Source of the DNA: Lachnospiraceae bacterium
Lineage (GTDB): Bacteria > Bacillota > Clostridia > Lachnospirales > Lachnospiraceae
Assembly: GCA_910574715.1 (NCBI GenBank)
Contig: CAJTCH010000004.1
Span: forward strand, 116,680 to 180,679
DNA length: 64,000 bases
Direction: 5' to 3'
Numbering within the stretch: the first letter of the stretch is position 1; every line of letters starts with the position of its first letter. Position numbers and translations under genes: made by a program. Of the stretch, positions 26,985-35,234 are shown piece after piece. The notes beneath the pieces are model-generated. The model was not told the origin of the DNA and ran no database searches. It saw only the letters and a program-made list of their open reading frames with translations.

Positions 26985-27719
26985 CTAGAAGGTCATCATC
27001 CCGCCCGTAATATTGAATGCCTGTCCCGTTACATAAGAAGCGTCGCTGTTCGCAAGGAACCAGACGATATTGGCAACATCATCAGGAGTGCCGAAGCGTC
27101 CTAACGGCGTGCGTTTGATCCACGGAATCTCCGGCTCAGGGGCATCATCGGCCATATTGGTCTCAATGATACCGGGACAGATGCTATTTACGCGTATTCC
27201 GTACGGTCCTAGTTCTTTAGCGAGCGTCTTCGCTAATTGGATAACGCCGCCTTTGGATGCGGCATATACAGATTGGTTGGCGGCGCTTTCTTTGCCGCCC
27301 ATAGAGCCGGTGAAGACGATACAGCCGTCTTTTTCTTCCATCATTTTTCTTGCAACAGGCTGTCCTACGAAGAACATTCCCTTTAAGTTAATATCGATCT
27401 CCCGGTGAATCTGTTCTTCAGTATACTCTACAAAGGGATGCCACTGGAGAATGCCGGCATTGCTGTGCAGCACATCAATTTTCTTGAACTCATCATAGAT
27501 ATCGGCCATTACAGAGTCAACCTGTGACTTGTTGGCTACGTCGCACTGATAGTATTTCCCTCCGCTTTCAGATGTAACCTTTTGGCAGCCCGGCGTTGGT
27601 TCGGCAGCCACGTCCAGGATGATCACACGCCATCCTTCTTTGGAAAAACGTCTTCCCACGCCTAATCCGATTCCTTTTTCTCCGTTTCCGCCCGTAATTA
27701 GAATTGTTTTTTTGCTCAT
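26985..27719 (-). CDS. short-chain dehydrogenase/reductase
   Basis: 244 residues from ATG 27719 (ggaggt 7 bases upstream). Rossmann NAD(P) motif GGNGEKGIGLGVG with an Asp-containing strand after it (LDVAAEP), the NAG motif HSNAGIL, catalytic Ser in GSMGGKES and YxxxK in VYAASKGG. The C-terminus VTGQAFNITGG is standard. Oxidises or reduces a hydroxyl/keto group, probably of a polyol or sugar acid. It shares orientation with the PHP gene and faces the divergent importer operon, so it probably belongs to the same pathway. Confidence 0.9.
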   Translation of the reverse strand: MSKKTILITGGNGEKGIGLGVGRRFSKEGWRVIILDVAAEPTPGCQKVTSESGGKYYQCDVANKSQVDSVMADIYDEFKKIDVLHSNAGILQWHPFVEYTEEQIHREIDINLKGMFFVGQPVARKMMEEKDGCIVFTGSMGGKESAANQSVYAASKGGVIQLAKTLAKELGPYGIRVNSICPGIIETNMADDAPEPEIPWIKRTPLGRFGTPDDVANIVWFLANSDASYVTGQAFNITGGMMTF

Positions 27720-27816
27720 TGAGACACCTCCTGAATTAAAATGATTCAATTATGATTAATATTATATCTTTTAATCTAAAAATGTCAATATAAATATCAA
27801 AATAGTTCAAAATAAA

Positions 27817-28545
27817 TCATATTCTGCCCCGGTCAGAAAGATAGCCTGCAAAATCATCATATGTGCGGTTGAGGATGAGCTCTGCAGGAAAATCTGCATC
27901 CATCAGAAGCTTCAAAGCCCTGGGGACAACACCCACCATAGAATCAAAATGCGCGTCGCTGGATACGCACACTCTGACCCCGTACTGTTTGCAGTAACGG
28001 ATGAATCTAAGGCAGTTCTCTTCGCTTCCCTTCCTTGCCCGAAAGGAATTATTGTTGATCTCAATTAATTTATCCAGCCGCTTGGCTTCTAAGACGATCG
28101 GTTCGGGATCGTTCGGGAAATAAGCATAGCCCGGATGACCGAGAATATCGACCAGAGGATTGTTGAGCGCGGCGATATATGCTTCTGTGTGCTGTTTTTT
28201 AGTGCCTAACGGCATACAGACATCGTGCATGCTGGCGATGCCGAAGTGGATATGCTTGTGAGAAACGGGCTCGATATGATCGATATCTCCGTTAAAATTC
28301 GTGATATTAAATTCCATGCCCGTGAATACGCGGATCCCATGTACGAACTCAGGGATCATGCCGAGGGAACAGGAAGAAAAGCTGTTCAAAGAGTGATCCA
28401 TTGCAGGGCCGTGTTCGGTCAGGCACAATCCTTTCAGACCCCGGGACGATGCGGCGATACAATTTTCGTTAAGCGTAGACCATGCGTGGCCTGAGAGAAC
28501 GGTATGGGTGTGGGTATCTACTTCGATATGCTGATAATTATACAT
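27817..28545 (-). CDS. PHP-domain phosphatase (YcdX-like)
   Basis: 242 residues from ATG 28545 (aaaggag upstream). Metal ligands typical of the PHP fold are DTHTHTVLSGHA at the N-terminus, LTEHGPAMDH, a central Glu in GMEFNI, GHPGYAYF, and C-terminal SSDAHFDSMVG. YcdX-type members are trinuclear-zinc phosphatases. Likely acts on a phosphorylated intermediate of the pathway served by the divergent operon (inference). It is 97 bases upstream of the SDR gene on the same strand. Confidence 0.85.
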   Translation of the reverse strand: MYNYQHIEVDTHTHTVLSGHAWSTLNENCIAASSRGLKGLCLTEHGPAMDHSLNSFSSCSLGMIPEFVHGIRVFTGMEFNITNFNGDIDHIEPVSHKHIHFGIASMHDVCMPLGTKKQHTEAYIAALNNPLVDILGHPGYAYFPNDPEPIVLEAKRLDKLIEINNNSFRARKGSEENCLRFIRYCKQYGVRVCVSSDAHFDSMVGVVPRALKLLMDADFPAELILNRTYDDFAGYLSDRGRI

Positions 28546-28608
28546 GAAGAACTCCTTTCGTTGATCTGTTTTGTTTAATAATCTACTCAAATGGTATCAC
28601 TATAATTC

Positions 28609-28651
28609 AAAAAGTGCAACAAAAAGATAAAAAATGATGTAAAAAGTGCAA
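28609..28651. promoter_or_regulatory. paired 11-base direct repeats, candidate operator
   Basis: AAAAAGTGCAA occurs at 28609-28619 and 28641-28651, 32 bases apart (about three helical turns), between the divergent PHP and importer genes. The second copy ends 8 bases before the -35 of the plus-strand promoter. The first overlaps a minus-strand -35-like TTGCAC. The placement suits a regulator controlling both directions, perhaps the DeoR protein at the operon end (inference). Confidence 0.5.
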
Positions 28652-28659
28652 AAAATAGG

Positions 28660-28688
28660 TTGACAGTGAGATAAAATGAAACTATAAT
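28660..28688 (+). promoter_or_regulatory. consensus promoter of the importer operon
   Basis: TTGACA (28660-28665), exactly 17 bases, TATAAT (28683-28688). A perfect sigma-A promoter implies that control is by repression. About 110 bases of leader follow before the first gene. Confidence 0.85.
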
Positions 28689-28797
28689 GTCATTACAGAA
28701 ACAAACAGAGCGGATAAGAAATTATTTTGTACAAAATGATTCGTTATAGAAATATTATGAATCAAAATACAAATAAAAGAGGAGAGGTTGATGAAAA

Positions 28798-29577
28798 ATG
28801 AAAGAATTGATGCGTTTGCAGGGAATCTGTAAGGTCTTTGATAAGGGGCTTGACGAGCTAGTGTGCCTGGATGATATCAATCTGACTATTCTGGAAGGGG
28901 AATATGTCTGTATTCTGGGGCCTTCGGGATGCGGCAAATCAACTTTATTGAAAATTATAGGAGGAATTGAGAAACCGACGCTTGGCAGCATTGTCATGGA
29001 TGAAGAAGTTTTTGAAGACGGAATTCCCAAAAGCCATCTGAAGGATTTCGGATTTGTTTTTCAACAGCATAATCTGCTGGAATGGAGGACGGTACAGAAG
29101 AATCTGAGATTAAATCTGGAAATCTTCAGGCTTAAAGGCAGTGAATGGGAGAAAAGAGTTGAAGAGATGCTGGAAATCGTAGGACTTCAGGATTATGCCA
29201 ATATTTATCCGCATGAGCTGTCCGGGGGTATGAAGCAGAGGACAGGGATCGCAAGGGCGTTGGTGCATGATCCGAAGGTGCTTATTATGGACCAGCCGTT
29301 CGGAGCGTTGGATGCGATCACAAGAAATATGCTTTCTTATGAGATGCTGGATATCTGGAAGAAGACTCAGAAGACTATGATCATGGTCACGAACAGTGTA
29401 GAGGAGGCGCTGTTGGTGTCAAGCAGGATCCTGGTCATGAATAAAAAGGGTGAATTCATCAGCAAGATCGTAAATGACGTGCCGCTTAAGGCCCGGGATG
29501 AAAAGATCGCGTACAACGACAGATATAATGAACTGAGAAAAAAATTAGATGATATTGTTCATGAGATACAGGAATGA
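28798..29577 (+). CDS. ABC importer ATPase A, degenerate catalytic site
   Basis: 259 residues, of the nitrate/sulfonate/thiamine-precursor importer group (SsuB/TauB-like). Walker A GPSGCGKST (41-49), Q-loop FQQHNLLEW and signature LSGGM (141-145) are intact. The catalytic Glu after Walker B is Gln (IMDQPFGALDA, residue 166; codon cag) and the H-loop His is Asn (MVTNSVEEA, residue 199; codon aac). It should bind but barely hydrolyse ATP. With the second ATPase it probably forms a heterodimer whose other site is active. First gene of the operon. Confidence 0.9.
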   Translation: MKELMRLQGICKVFDKGLDELVCLDDINLTILEGEYVCILGPSGCGKSTLLKIIGGIEKPTLGSIVMDEEVFEDGIPKSHLKDFGFVFQQHNLLEWRTVQKNLRLNLEIFRLKGSEWEKRVEEMLEIVGLQDYANIYPHELSGGMKQRTGIARALVHDPKVLIMDQPFGALDAITRNMLSYEMLDIWKKTQKTMIMVTNSVEEALLVSSRILVMNKKGEFISKIVNDVPLKARDEKIAYNDRYNELRKKLDDIVHEIQE

Positions 29578-29596
29578 TTAGGAGGTGGCGCAGAAG

Positions 29597-30355
29597 ATGA
29601 AAGGAAATAAAAAATGGCTGAATATTGTCTCTCCTGTCATATTGCTTATTGTAATTCTGGTATGTTGGGAGCTGTATGTTGCGGTAAGCGGTATTGACGC
29701 CCGGATCCTGCCTGCTCCCCATGTGATTCTAAGCAAGCTTGGGGAAAGGTTCATGAGGGATCTTTCGGGGGATTTTCTCTATACGATTCAGGTCATATTG
29801 ATCGGGTACTGTATCTCCATTCCAAGCGGGATCCTGCTTGCTGCATTGTGTTCACAGTCGAAGCTGGTGACGAAGGCGATCACGCCTGTGTTGATTCTGA
29901 TGGTGGTGATTCCGATGCTGACATTGGTGCCGATCCTTCAGCTATGGTACGGATATGTTATGAAGGTGCGGATTATTGTGGTGATCTGTCAGGCGGTCCC
30001 CATTATATGTCTGAACACTTTGAGGGGCTTCACAAAGGTTGAGACGGCGAAGCGGGAGTTGTTCCGCTCAATGGGTGCAGGACGGTTTAAGACATTTGTG
30101 AAGCTGATTTTCCCGAATGCACTGCCGCAGGTTTTTGTCGGTTTGAAGCTTGGATGTATATTCTCTACGATAGCTGCGATGAGCGCTGACCTTGCGGCAA
30201 GCAACGAAGGGCTGGGGAGCAGGATCTCTGTCTATTCCGGCATGCTTATGACGGATATGGCATACGGGACCATTATCGTCGTGGCGCTGATTGGTATCGT
30301 GTTGTTTATGATCGTGGCATATATAGAGAAAAAAGTTGTGATATGGATTAAATAG
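29597..30355 (+). CDS. ABC importer permease A (TauC/SsuC-like)
   Basis: 252 residues from ATG 29597, with GGAGG at 29581-29585; a GTG at 29585 would overlap its own SD. About six membrane helices with the EAA-type loop in ELFRSMGAGRFKTFVKLIFP (about residue 150). Belongs to the BPD_transp_1 family of nitrate/taurine-type importers. Lies 19 bases after ATPase A and 15 bases before ATPase B. Confidence 0.87.
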   Translation: MKGNKKWLNIVSPVILLIVILVCWELYVAVSGIDARILPAPHVILSKLGERFMRDLSGDFLYTIQVILIGYCISIPSGILLAALCSQSKLVTKAITPVLILMVVIPMLTLVPILQLWYGYVMKVRIIVVICQAVPIICLNTLRGFTKVETAKRELFRSMGAGRFKTFVKLIFPNALPQVFVGLKLGCIFSTIAAMSADLAASNEGLGSRISVYSGMLMTDMAYGTIIVVALIGIVLFMIVAYIEKKVVIWIK

Positions 30356-30370
30356 TGGAAGGGTGAGAGC

Positions 30371-31171
30371 ATGAAGGCTTCAAAGATCAGGACGGAAAAC
30401 TTGAATAAAGTTTTTCATACCAGGCATCAGGATATATACGCGGTGAAGGATGCCAATATAGACATAAGAGTAGGAGAATTCGTATCTCTGATCGGACCGA
30501 GCGGATGCGGAAAGTCTACGATCATACGCATGATAGATGATATTATCAAGCCGACATCGGGCAGTATCTACATAGATGGAAAGGAGATCACTTCTTATAA
30601 GAGAATTCCGAAGGAGATCAATCAGAAGATGGGATTTATCTTTCAGTTGCCCAATCTGTTCCCGTGGCTGACGGTAAGGGAGAATGTCGGGATCGCATGC
30701 AGAATATATAAGATTCGGGATGAGAGAACGCAGAGGTATATAGATGAACTGCTCGAGATGGCCGGGCTTACGGAATATCAGAATGCATATCCGGCAGAGA
30801 TCTCGGGAGGAGTCATGCAGAGAATAGGAGTGATCCGTGCAATGGTCCACAAACCGGAGATATTGCTGATGGATGAGCCGTTCGGCGCGTTGGATGCCAT
30901 GACGCGGGAGAAGCTGGATATGGAGATACTGGATATCTGGAAGAAGTTAGGAACGACGGTGATTTTCATCACCCATAATGTCGAAGAGGCAGTTCTTTTG
31001 TCAGACAGGGTCTATGTGATGGGGACGAATCCGGGAAGGATCACCAGAGAGATTACTTTGGATCTGGAGAGGCCAAGATCGCTTGATCTGCTCACAGAGC
31101 GGAAGTTTCAGGATTACTGTGCGGAATTGACAGAATGTATCGGACATGTGGATCTTAGGAAGGTCAAGTAA
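30371..31171 (+). CDS. ABC importer ATPase B, catalytically intact
   Basis: 266 residues. Walker A GPSGCGKST (42-50), Q-loop FQLPNLFPWL, Walker B LLMDEP with catalytic Glu (169) and H-loop His (ITHNVEEA, 202) are all present. The signature is altered to ISGGV (144-148). This is the complementary pattern to ATPase A: in a head-to-tail dimer the site built from A's Walker motifs and B's signature would be degenerate, and the other would be competent. Fifteen bases after permease A. Confidence 0.9.
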   Translation: MKASKIRTENLNKVFHTRHQDIYAVKDANIDIRVGEFVSLIGPSGCGKSTIIRMIDDIIKPTSGSIYIDGKEITSYKRIPKEINQKMGFIFQLPNLFPWLTVRENVGIACRIYKIRDERTQRYIDELLEMAGLTEYQNAYPAEISGGVMQRIGVIRAMVHKPEILLMDEPFGALDAMTREKLDMEILDIWKKLGTTVIFITHNVEEAVLLSDRVYVMGTNPGRITREITLDLERPRSLDLLTERKFQDYCAELTECIGHVDLRKVK

Positions 31172-31185
31172 AGGGGGAGAATGGA

Positions 31186-31995
31186 ATGAGCCGGATGCTG
31201 GATGAGACGAAAGAGAAAAGAATAATTGAGAGAAGACGGAAGAACCGGATATCTAAGATCTCTTCTGTTGCGATGCCGATATTGGGTATCGTGATGTTGT
31301 TCCTTATCTGGGAGCTGTGGGTTATTCTGGGGGATTTCCCTGCCTGGCAGATATCAAGGCCGTCTTTGATCATACGGTCTATGTTGGAAGATTTCGAATT
31401 GTATTGGCCGAATATCGTGAGAACGTTCACGTCAATATTGACGGGATGGGTCGCTGCATGTTTGATCGGAGTAGTCATGGGTGCGCTTATGGCAAACTAT
31501 GCGCTGCTTGGAACAACGCTTACGCCGTATATTAATCTGCTGTGTACGCTGCCGGTCATCACGTTGGTGCCGATGATGTATGTGTTTATGGGAATCGGGA
31601 GGGATGTCATTATCATAGCGATCATACTGCAGTCCTTTGCTATTGTGACGATGAATTCCTCGACTGGTTTCATGAATGTCCCGGTAATGCGAATCGAGCT
31701 TATGACATCTCTGCGGGCGACGAAGAGACAGACTTTTTTTCAGTGCATGTTTCCGTCGGCGATCAATAACGTATTTACCGGAATGAAGTTATCGGCGATA
31801 TTTGCAACTACGACGTGCGTGGCGGCTGAGGTCAACGGGAGTACGGTAGGACTCGGGGCTCTCGTGATCGAGGCAAAGACCTACGTCAGGACGGATCAGA
31901 TGTTTGGTTCTATTCTTTTTATTGCGATCATAGGCGTGTTCTTCTACATGCTTTCGGATGCGCTGGAGGCTGTGCTTGTCAAATGGAAAGAATAG
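31186..31995 (+). CDS. ABC importer permease B (TauC/SsuC-like)
   Basis: 269 residues with a basic N-terminus (KRIIERRRKNR), about six membrane helices, and the coupling loop MTSLRATKRQTFFQCMFP (about residue 172). Paralogous to permease A but clearly divergent, so the transporter core is probably heterotetrameric: two different permeases plus two different ATPases. Fourteen bases after ATPase B. Confidence 0.87.
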   Translation: MSRMLDETKEKRIIERRRKNRISKISSVAMPILGIVMLFLIWELWVILGDFPAWQISRPSLIIRSMLEDFELYWPNIVRTFTSILTGWVAACLIGVVMGALMANYALLGTTLTPYINLLCTLPVITLVPMMYVFMGIGRDVIIIAIILQSFAIVTMNSSTGFMNVPVMRIELMTSLRATKRQTFFQCMFPSAINNVFTGMKLSAIFATTTCVAAEVNGSTVGLGALVIEAKTYVRTDQMFGSILFIAIIGVFFYMLSDALEAVLVKWKE

Positions 31996-32043
31996 AAAGA
32001 ACATACATAACAATCAAAAAACAAAGAAAAGGAGTGAAAGGTT

Positions 32044-33201
32044 ATGAAGAAACGTATGGTGGCGTTATTGACGGCAGCGGCAATGCTCGTGGCTTTGGGA
32101 GGTTGTTCCTCGTCTTCCCAATCAGAGAAGGACGGTGCAGGCAAACCAGAAGAAAAGAAGGAAGAAGCAGGAGGCGCGGAAGATACAGGGGAGCTTCAGA
32201 CGGTGAAGGTTGTTATGCCAAGAGATATCGAATGTCTGGATGATATGGCGATGTGGATCGGGGATTCGCAGGGGTATTTCGAGGAGCAGGGATTGAAGTT
32301 GGAGATGATCTCAGGTTCCAATCCTTCTGATATCCAGATGGTATCGACCGGACAGGCAGACCTGGCGTGCCCGTCGCCGAATGTAACGATGGCGCAGATT
32401 GAAGCGGGAGTACCTGTCAAGATTGTTTCGGGATATGACGCGATCAATATTTATGGATTTTCCGCAGTAAACGGTAAGGGGATCGATACATGGGAAGACC
32501 TTAAGGGTAAGACGATCGCTCTGGGCGACGCTTCCTGGGAATCTATTGCGGCTCCGACACTGATTGCGGCAGGCCTGGATCCAGAAAAAGATGTGGAGTA
32601 CGTGGTGAACGGTGATTCCCGTTATCAGATGGTATCAGAGGGACAGGTGGACGTACTGTTTACATGGATATCGGAGTATGAACAGCTAAAAGGCATGGGC
32701 TATGATTTCAACTATCTTGACGGAAGTGAGATTCTGGAAGTGTTCGGTGCATCCTGGGTTGCGGGAACAGATTTCTTTGATGAGAAGGGAGAGACGCTTC
32801 AGAAGTTCTTATATGCACTTCAGAAGTCTATCTATTTCATGTATCTGAATCCTGAGGCAGCGGCAGATATCACATGTAATCAGTTCCCGGAGATCGAGGT
32901 AGAATGGGACGGCGCTCTGGGATGCGCAAACGGACGTGTCGGACAGGCTTTGGGCGTAGAAGGAAGCTTGGAAGAGTATTTTATTGACGAGGTCGGCGTT
33001 GGGTATATGTCGGACGAGGCATGGAACACAGTCATTGATAATGCGGTCAAGGCGGGTGTTATCAAGGAGAAGCTTAAGGTGGAAGACTGTTATTCAGATG
33101 AATTGCTTCCAGAATTGCTAAGTGATGAGGACAAGGCGGACGCCAAGGTAGACGCAGAGGCTTACCAATGTACGTCCAAGGTGTATGAGTCGGCGCATTA
33201 A
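32044..33201 (+). CDS. ABC importer solute-binding lipoprotein (NMT1/TauA-like)
   Basis: 385 residues. Lipoprotein signal peptide ends in lipobox LGGC (about residue 21), then a charged Lys/Glu linker. The NMT1/TauA-type fold follows: MPRDIECLDDMAMWIGDSQG, STGQADLACPSPNVTMAQIE, LKGKTIALGD. Tethered outside the membrane, it delivers substrate to the two-permease importer. Ligands of this fold are usually small anionic or heterocyclic compounds, although the operon's enzymes look like sugar or polyol enzymes. The SD is ggagtgaaagg before ATG 32044. Confidence 0.88.
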   Translation: MKKRMVALLTAAAMLVALGGCSSSSQSEKDGAGKPEEKKEEAGGAEDTGELQTVKVVMPRDIECLDDMAMWIGDSQGYFEEQGLKLEMISGSNPSDIQMVSTGQADLACPSPNVTMAQIEAGVPVKIVSGYDAINIYGFSAVNGKGIDTWEDLKGKTIALGDASWESIAAPTLIAAGLDPEKDVEYVVNGDSRYQMVSEGQVDVLFTWISEYEQLKGMGYDFNYLDGSEILEVFGASWVAGTDFFDEKGETLQKFLYALQKSIYFMYLNPEAAADITCNQFPEIEVEWDGALGCANGRVGQALGVEGSLEEYFIDEVGVGYMSDEAWNTVIDNAVKAGVIKEKLKVEDCYSDELLPELLSDEDKADAKVDAEAYQCTSKVYESAH

Positions 33202-33227
33202 TGCCGCGGGCTGTTGAATGAGAAATG

Positions 33228-33270
33228 CCCGGGATCCCTGCAAGAGTTCTTTTGGCGGAAGGATCCCGGG
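33228..33270 (+). promoter_or_regulatory. intra-operon stem-loop after the binding-protein gene
   Basis: CCCGGGATCC (33228-33237) pairs perfectly with GGATCCCGGG (33261-33270). No T run follows. Hairpins here commonly protect binding-protein mRNA or partly terminate, giving more binding protein than downstream enzymes (inference). Confidence 0.6.
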
Positions 33271-33300
33271 GAAATATATAACAAGTAAAGGGGATTATGT

Positions 33301-34104
33301 ATGAAGTGGATAAAAGAAGTATTTAAAACAGAGAAGCCCATTGTTGCGATGTGCCATCTCCAGGCATTGCCGGGAGATCCGGCGTACGACGCGAAAGGCG
33401 GAATGGCAAAAATCGTTGAGATGGCACGGCAGGATTTCCTGGCGCTGCAGGAAGGCGGAGTGGATGCGGTAATGTTTTCGAACGAATTCAGCCTGCCGTA
33501 CCTTAAGAAGGTCAAACCGGAGACGACGGCTGCAATGGCAAGAGTTATCGGAGAATTAAAATCTGAGATCAGGATTCCGTACGGCGTCAATGTTCTGTGG
33601 GATCCGTATGCGTCGCTTGATTTGGCTGCGGCGGTTAACGCCAAGTTTATCAGGGAGATCATGAGCGGAGTATATGCGAGCGATTTTGGGCTGTGGGATA
33701 CAGATACCGGTGACATTTACCGGCATAAAAAGGCATTGGAGCTGGATGATGTAAAGATGCTGTTCAATATTGTCCCGGAGTCTGCAAGGTACTTAGTGGA
33801 AAGGCCGATTGAAGAGATCGCGATGACAACTGTATTTAACAATAAACCGGATGTTATCTGCGTATCAGGGACGAATGCGGGAGCGGCTACAGATGTGAAT
33901 GTACTGAAGAAGGTTAAGGATGCTCTTGCGGACACGGCAGTATTCGCCAATACCGGATGCAGAGAAGAGACGATCGAAGATATCCTTAAAATTGCCGACG
34001 GAGCGGTTGTGGGGACGACATTTAAGAAGGACGGCAGATTCGAAAACCAGGTCGATCAGGAGAGAGTCCTGCGGTTTATGGAACGGGTCGAGAGATCAAG
34101 ATAA
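33301..34104 (+). CDS. BtpA/SgcQ family protein
   Basis: 267 residues with the BtpA family pattern: MCHLQALPGDPAYD at the N-terminus, EGGVDAVMFSNEF, IPYGVNVLWDPYASLDLA, FIREIMSGVYASDFGLWDTD, and C-terminal DGAVVGTTFKKDG. Predicted TIM barrel resembling phosphate-binding aldolase or epimerase enzymes. E. coli SgcQ is the nearest named relative I recall. The reaction is unknown. Sits between the binding protein and an M42 enzyme, and SgcX of the sgc operon is also M42. Confidence 0.85.
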   Translation: MKWIKEVFKTEKPIVAMCHLQALPGDPAYDAKGGMAKIVEMARQDFLALQEGGVDAVMFSNEFSLPYLKKVKPETTAAMARVIGELKSEIRIPYGVNVLWDPYASLDLAAAVNAKFIREIMSGVYASDFGLWDTDTGDIYRHKKALELDDVKMLFNIVPESARYLVERPIEEIAMTTVFNNKPDVICVSGTNAGAATDVNVLKKVKDALADTAVFANTGCREETIEDILKIADGAVVGTTFKKDGRFENQVDQERVLRFMERVERSR

Positions 34105-34114
34105 GGAGAATGCC

Positions 34115-35206
34115 ATGATAGATGTAAAAGAAGTTTTGATGGAGTTCATGCGTACACCGGCGCCGGCAGGCTATGAAAAAGAGATGTCCTATAAGATGAA
34201 AGGATATTTTGAGAGGTTCTGTGATGAGGTGTTCATTGATAATGTGGGAAATTGTATCGGGAAAATAGACGGAACAGATCCGAAGGCCCCGAAGATCATG
34301 TTCATTGGCCATATGGATTCGGTCGGACTTGTTATCAGGCATATTGATGAGGATGGATTTGCCGGGGTCAGCCGCTTGGGCGGAACGGAAGAGAAGGTTC
34401 TTGCCGGGTCAAAATTCCTTGTAAGAAGCGAGGACGGGCAGTGGTATCCTGCTTTGATTGGCCCCAAGGCGCATCATGTGACGCCGCCGGAAGAGAAGTA
34501 TGTGGTAGAGAATGTTAATCAGGTCTATCTTGATCTGGGAGCAGGATCGAAGAAGGAATTAGAAGAAAAGGGAATACATATCGGCTGCCCGGTGGTTTAT
34601 AAGCCGGAAGCGACAGAACTGATGGATGACAAAGTAACAGGTACGTCTGTGGATAACCGGGGAGCGTGCGCTGTCTTAGTGAAGATGGCGGAATTGCTGC
34701 ATCAAAACAGGCCCGTCTCCAGTGTCTATCTGGTCGGAACCGTATGGGAAGAATTCAATTTAAGAGGCGCGATCCTGGCGGCAAGGCATATTGCTCCTGA
34801 TATCTGTATATCCCTTGATGTTGCACTGGCAGGTGATACGCCGAATCTGAAGGGTGTCTTTGATGTGGAACTGGGGAAGGGGCCCTGTACGGAACTGCTT
34901 ACGTTCCACGGAAGGGGAACGCTGAACGGGGTGCTGCCCTGTGAAGGGCTGTTTCGGCTCGCGAAGGAGGTCTCCGGGGATATGGGGATATCGCTGCAAA
35001 GAACGGTTGCCTATGGTATGCTGATGGATTCCTCTTATGTTCAGTTAGAGGGAAAGGGCGTGGCGACTCTGGATATGGGATTCCCGGCAAGATATACACA
35101 TACGCCGGCGGAGGTATGCTGTGTACGGGATATTGAACAGTTGGCCGGCTTATGCAGCGGGATGGCCCAAAGAGTGAATGCGGATATGGAATTAAAACGC
35201 TTTTAA
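34115..35206 (+). CDS. M42-family metallo-aminopeptidase/deacylase (SgcX/FrvX-like)
   Basis: 363 residues from ATG 34115 (aaggag upstream). Two-metal ligands are all present: His66 in GHMDSVG, Asp180 in SVDNRGA, the Glu pair 212-213 in WEEFNLRGA, Asp235 in LDVALAGDTP, and His329 in RYTHTPAE. M42 proteins are classically aminopeptidases, but E. coli SgcX and FrvX sit in carbohydrate operons, where the substrate is unknown. Ten bases after the BtpA gene. A deacylase or amidase step on an imported conjugate would fit. Confidence 0.87.
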   Translation: MIDVKEVLMEFMRTPAPAGYEKEMSYKMKGYFERFCDEVFIDNVGNCIGKIDGTDPKAPKIMFIGHMDSVGLVIRHIDEDGFAGVSRLGGTEEKVLAGSKFLVRSEDGQWYPALIGPKAHHVTPPEEKYVVENVNQVYLDLGAGSKKELEEKGIHIGCPVVYKPEATELMDDKVTGTSVDNRGACAVLVKMAELLHQNRPVSSVYLVGTVWEEFNLRGAILAARHIAPDICISLDVALAGDTPNLKGVFDVELGKGPCTELLTFHGRGTLNGVLPCEGLFRLAKEVSGDMGISLQRTVAYGMLMDSSYVQLEGKGVATLDMGFPARYTHTPAEVCCVRDIEQLAGLCSGMAQRVNADMELKRF

Positions 35207-35234
35207 GTTGAAAAGGCCTATTGCGTGAGGTATA

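Noticed and set aside
27817-28545. PHP protein as histidinol-phosphatase of histidine synthesis
   Set aside because: No his genes nearby, and the motif layout fits YcdX-type PHP phosphatases; context links it to the divergent catabolic operon.
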